Positions 61,534 through 64,000 of a DNA stretch of 64,000 bases are shown piece after piece (position 1 is the stretch's first letter; the number at the start of each line of letters is the position of its first letter). The notes under the pieces are model-generated. The model worked only from the letters and a program-made list of their open reading frames with translations, did no database searches and was not told the DNA's origin. Source of the stretch: Nelumbo lutea (Eukaryota; Streptophyta; Magnoliopsida; Proteales; Nelumbonaceae); NCBI GenBank assembly GCA_022828595.1, contig JAKGHH010000006.1, forward strand, positions 10,478,633 through 10,542,632, read 5' to 3'. A program made the position numbers and the translations under genes.

Positions 61534-62050
61534 GTTAAAAATTTATTGACCAATAAGATATGTATTATCTTCATTTATGTTGATGTTATCAAAATCAATG
61601 AGATCAAATATGTGTCTTGGAATTTCTGCAATTTCTTCAAGAATCGGTTCAACTAGAGTAGCTCACTTAAAATATATAACAAATGCATGTTTCACAGTTC
61701 TGTAGGACCCATTACTTTGAACAACATTAAAAGTTTTGAAAAAATATAGAGAACCCTCGCACAACAATTTTTCAAATTTATAAACAACTCTTCTATATAA
61801 CAACATGTATTTGTTCTCCCTACAAAAGAATTAAACAAATAAAAATACATTAACAAATTTAAATTTAATGAAAATATATCAAAATATGTATATTTACATT
61901 TTCATCAATTAATAACATGTCCAAACTTCATGGATCATCATTATTTTTAAAATCCAATGCCTTCCGTAAGCGTGACAACCATACTTTAATCATTCAAGAA
62001 TCATAATTCGATTTTATTTTATTGATATATTGATAATCTCTTGAAGACAT
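60060..62050 (-). pseudogene. RPA70-like (replication protein A large subunit) pseudogene
   Basis: Minus-strand exons in order resemble plant RPA1-type ssDNA-binding proteins. 62050-61898 starts MSSRDYQYINKIK and ends LDMLLIDEN. 61819-61551 gives KLLCEGSLYFFKTFNVVQSN and IPRHIFDLIDFDNI (first OB fold, DUF223-like). 61450-61336 follows. 61273-61149 gives KYIKISLWGETRGLIGKDLI. About 61075-60985 gives LSSTSATNLYIK. About 60620-60530 gives the C-terminal zinc-ribbon line CGWYYLACTNFAKKITTLYR. About 60430-60340 gives ATFVLFNKVEFLI. GT/AG borders remain at several joints. Lesions include TGA in place of a Trp codon and another stop in the first exon, a stop after VIYFK in the second, and a shift near its start. 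Such copies are common in plants and are also carried by Helitrons. Confidence 0.75.
61480..61530. repeat. (AT)n/(ATAC)n microsatellite
   Basis: Alternating AT with CATA insertions, within an intron of the RPA70-like pseudogene. Confidence 0.9.
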
Positions 62051-63099
62051 ATTGTCACTCACCTGTTCATTAATTTGAGAAATATATTAGGCACAAAATA
62101 TATAAAAATATTAAGAAATAACTATTGATAATTAATATACCTGAATACAAACTATTGAAGACTTCATGATAGACAATTGATGTTGCTTAATCCTAGGTAG
62201 TGCAAGAACCGAAGTCACAGTCAGATAATCCTTATCAATTGGGCGAAGCCAAGGTGGAAGGATAAAGCCGTGCAATGAGATCTACGGGCAAGAAATAAGT
62301 CAGAGGCCCGAGGAGTTATCCCCGGGTAGGTACTCTGACGCCCAAGTCAATAGAAGGCAATAAGTGGTCGGGACAAGCAGTTGGAGAACAGTGTTGGTCC
62401 GAGCAAGGTAGCAGTATGAGAGTCAGAAGTTCGATCCCTTACCTTGAGTGGGAGGCACCTTTATATAGCCGAAGGTTTGTGTTCTGATCGGATTAGGCTT
62501 CTGGGGTTATCAAGATGAGGTTATCCGCCAAGGTTTTTGGGATAAGACCTAATCCCCAGAGGAGTTGTGTCCATCTATTCTCCTATCTTGGTCATGTCTA
62601 TCCACATGACGTGGAGTCATCGTGGCTAGGAAGGTAGAGTGGGGCCGTGGAGGTAATGCGTTGCTAACGTGGCCGAGGAGATAAAGTACGTCGCGGATGT
62701 GGTGTGGTGCTGACATGGTTGAGGAGATAGGGCAACCATGTAGGTGCCACGTGGCATCCAGAGCCAACTCAACCATGACCCGAACACCACTCCCCCAGTT
62801 CTGAAGTCGAAAAGTAAAGTGCTCGGCTGAGGTGTAACGCAGAAGAGGTCTTTAATCCTCGATTGAGGAACTTAAAGTTGAAATTTGGTTGAGTTTTTTG
62901 TCCGACTCACGTGGCTCGAGGTTGGATCAGTTCGTCTGGGCTGGTCCGGTCAGGTCGATGGTCGTACCATCTCTAAGTCGCTTCGCTTCCCGAGGTTATG
63001 CGTGTGCGGAGGGCAAAGGTGCCAATTGGTCTTCCCACGCTTGTTAGAGCGGCAATTGATCTTCGTCGTCGATCTTGCTTCGATTCAGACCATGAAAAG

Positions 63100-63110
63100 T
63101 TATAAATAGG
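63100..63110 (+). promoter_or_regulatory. TATA box
   Basis: TTATAAATAGG lies about 125 bases upstream of the ATG at 63227, in a GC-rich context. Confidence 0.6.
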
Positions 63111-63226
63111 GAGGGTAGAGCATTTCTCCTTTGCCTTTTGCGAAAGGAACTGCTTAGAGAGCTCCGCGAGGGGTGGTTTGTAGTGATCGATGTTTGCTTC
63201 AATTCCACGGTTCCAAGTTCGGTAAG

Positions 63227-64000
63227 ATGTCTTCCTCGTCCTTCCGTTCTTCCTCTTCCTCTGATTCTTCTTCTAGTCTTAGTGCTTCCCATTATGAGTC
63301 TGAGCTGGGGTTTTTCATTAAAGTCGGGGACTTTGAGGGGATAGATTATGGTAGAGTCGCCAAGGCCGAGGAGGCATAGGCTGGGCCGTTGAGAGTGGAG
63401 GTAGAGCTTCCTGCGTGGGCCGACTGTCAATTTTGGACCACCCCTTATTGTTTGATTCCCGGGGATATTGCTCGGATCTGACCTCTGTAATACATTCCCG
63501 AGGAGTACGAGTTGAGATTTTCGCTGCTTGGTGAGAGGCCCACAGATGCTCGACTGGGCAAGCTTTGTGTGTATGAAAAGAATCTGGAGTCTGGGCTGAT
63601 CGAGTGGTACCGATGCTGCCAGTGCAGTTGATGCCAACCTCTTTTAGGTTTATGATCGGCCTTATGTCTTACTGTTTCATCCATGATCTCAAGCTTACCC
63701 TAGGGATGGTGAGCTATTTCCTTCAATTGAAGCATCACCAATAGAGCTATTATTATTTCTCGGCTAGATAACGCATCAAGGTACTGGTCGGGGGCCCGTC
63801 CTCGGTGAAGCACCGAAAGGAGAGATTCTTCTTTGTACACCCCCGGGGGCTCGCCCCTTCCAGCCGTGTTTCAGGAGCCGAGGACTAAGGTGTTGTAGCC
63901 CAAGTGGAACCGACTTACCGAGGAGGAGAGGGCGGTCATAAACATGATTGAGGAGATCAACATAATGTGGTACACATCCTTCCCGATGTTGATCCGTGCC
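63227..64000 (+). pseudogene. Broken retroelement-type ORF (putative gypsy-type transposon family)
   Basis: The ATG at 63227 opens MSSSSFRSSSSSDSSSS, a serine run. A TAG at about 63377 and more stops follow, but the frame continues with YIPEEYELRFSLLGERPTDA and LGKLCVYEKNLESGLIEW. Later frames give FMIGLMSYCFIHDLKL and VGGPSSVKHRKERFFFVHPR. These lines recall the plant 'putative gypsy type transposon' family (PF04195, from memory). No polymerase is seen before the edge. Confidence 0.5.

Larger units (their letters stand above)
62170..64000 (+). mobile_element. GC-rich retroelement-type segment, right end outside window
   Basis: Base composition changes abruptly from AT-rich to balanced or GC-rich near 62170-62200. 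The segment carries two TATA-like lines (CTTTATATAGCC at about 62459, TTATAAATAGGG at about 63100) and a downstream broken reading frame. It looks like the upstream half of a large plant retroelement. No LTR pair or target duplication can be seen because the element leaves the window. Confidence 0.5.

Overview
The window is nuclear DNA of a flowering plant, very probably a woody dicot or other non-grass angiosperm; I cannot name the species. The evidence is spliced genes with plant-only families (REM-type B3 proteins, an Expp1-like secreted protein, a plant MOCOS-like protein), Ty1-copia and Ty3 retroelements, L1-type LINE debris, MITEs, Helitron-like ends, and long AT-rich intergenic DNA. No rRNA gene, tRNA gene, CRISPR array or organelle segment was recognised.

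Layout. 1-3416: 3' half of a decayed copia element on the minus strand, running off the left edge. 3.4-12.8 kb: AT-rich intergenic DNA with degenerate tandem repeats, microsatellites and a possible Helitron. 12.8-15.3 kb: a gag-only Ty3-type element with ATAGG target duplications. 18.0-20.8 kb: an intact single-exon gene for a 940-residue PLP-fold (molybdenum-cofactor-sulfurase-like) protein. 21.3-25.5 kb: MITEs, a LINE scrap and a 740-bp inverted-repeat element. 26.0-29.0 kb (minus): a three-exon Expp1-like secreted protein gene, rebuilt here from splice sites.

30.1-52.1 kb is a cluster of REM-type B3 genes. It starts with a broken gene (30.1-31.2 kb), followed by a block (31.5-41.6 kb) that was duplicated in tandem (41.6-46.3 kb), each copy carrying one terminal B3 exon. 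It ends with an apparently intact four-exon gene of 523 residues (47.9-52.1 kb). The first block was later split by LINE DNA and by a 5.5-kb copia element (34.67-40.16 kb, TSD AACCT). The second block was split by a 1.5-kb PIF/Harbinger-like element (TSD TTA). Because the blocks are paralogous, each serves as the empty-site control for the other's insertion.

53.2-54.8 kb holds a large foldback and a hAT-like element. 54.8-60 kb is very AT-rich and low in complexity. 60.06-62.05 kb (minus) is a decayed RPA70-like gene that the open reading frames alone do not reveal. From about 62.2 kb the composition turns GC-rich, with a TATA box and a broken retroelement-type reading frame running off the right edge.

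Functionally the likely live genes are three: the MOCOS-like protein, the Expp1-like secreted protein and the second REM gene. They have no evident common pathway. The rest is mobile DNA, pseudogenes and repeats. I found no convincing new molecular system. The most unusual items are an inverted piece of the copia element's own LTR inside its gag frame, the intragenic 103-codon duplication in the REM gene, and an arginine where PLP enzymes carry lysine in the MOCOS-like protein.
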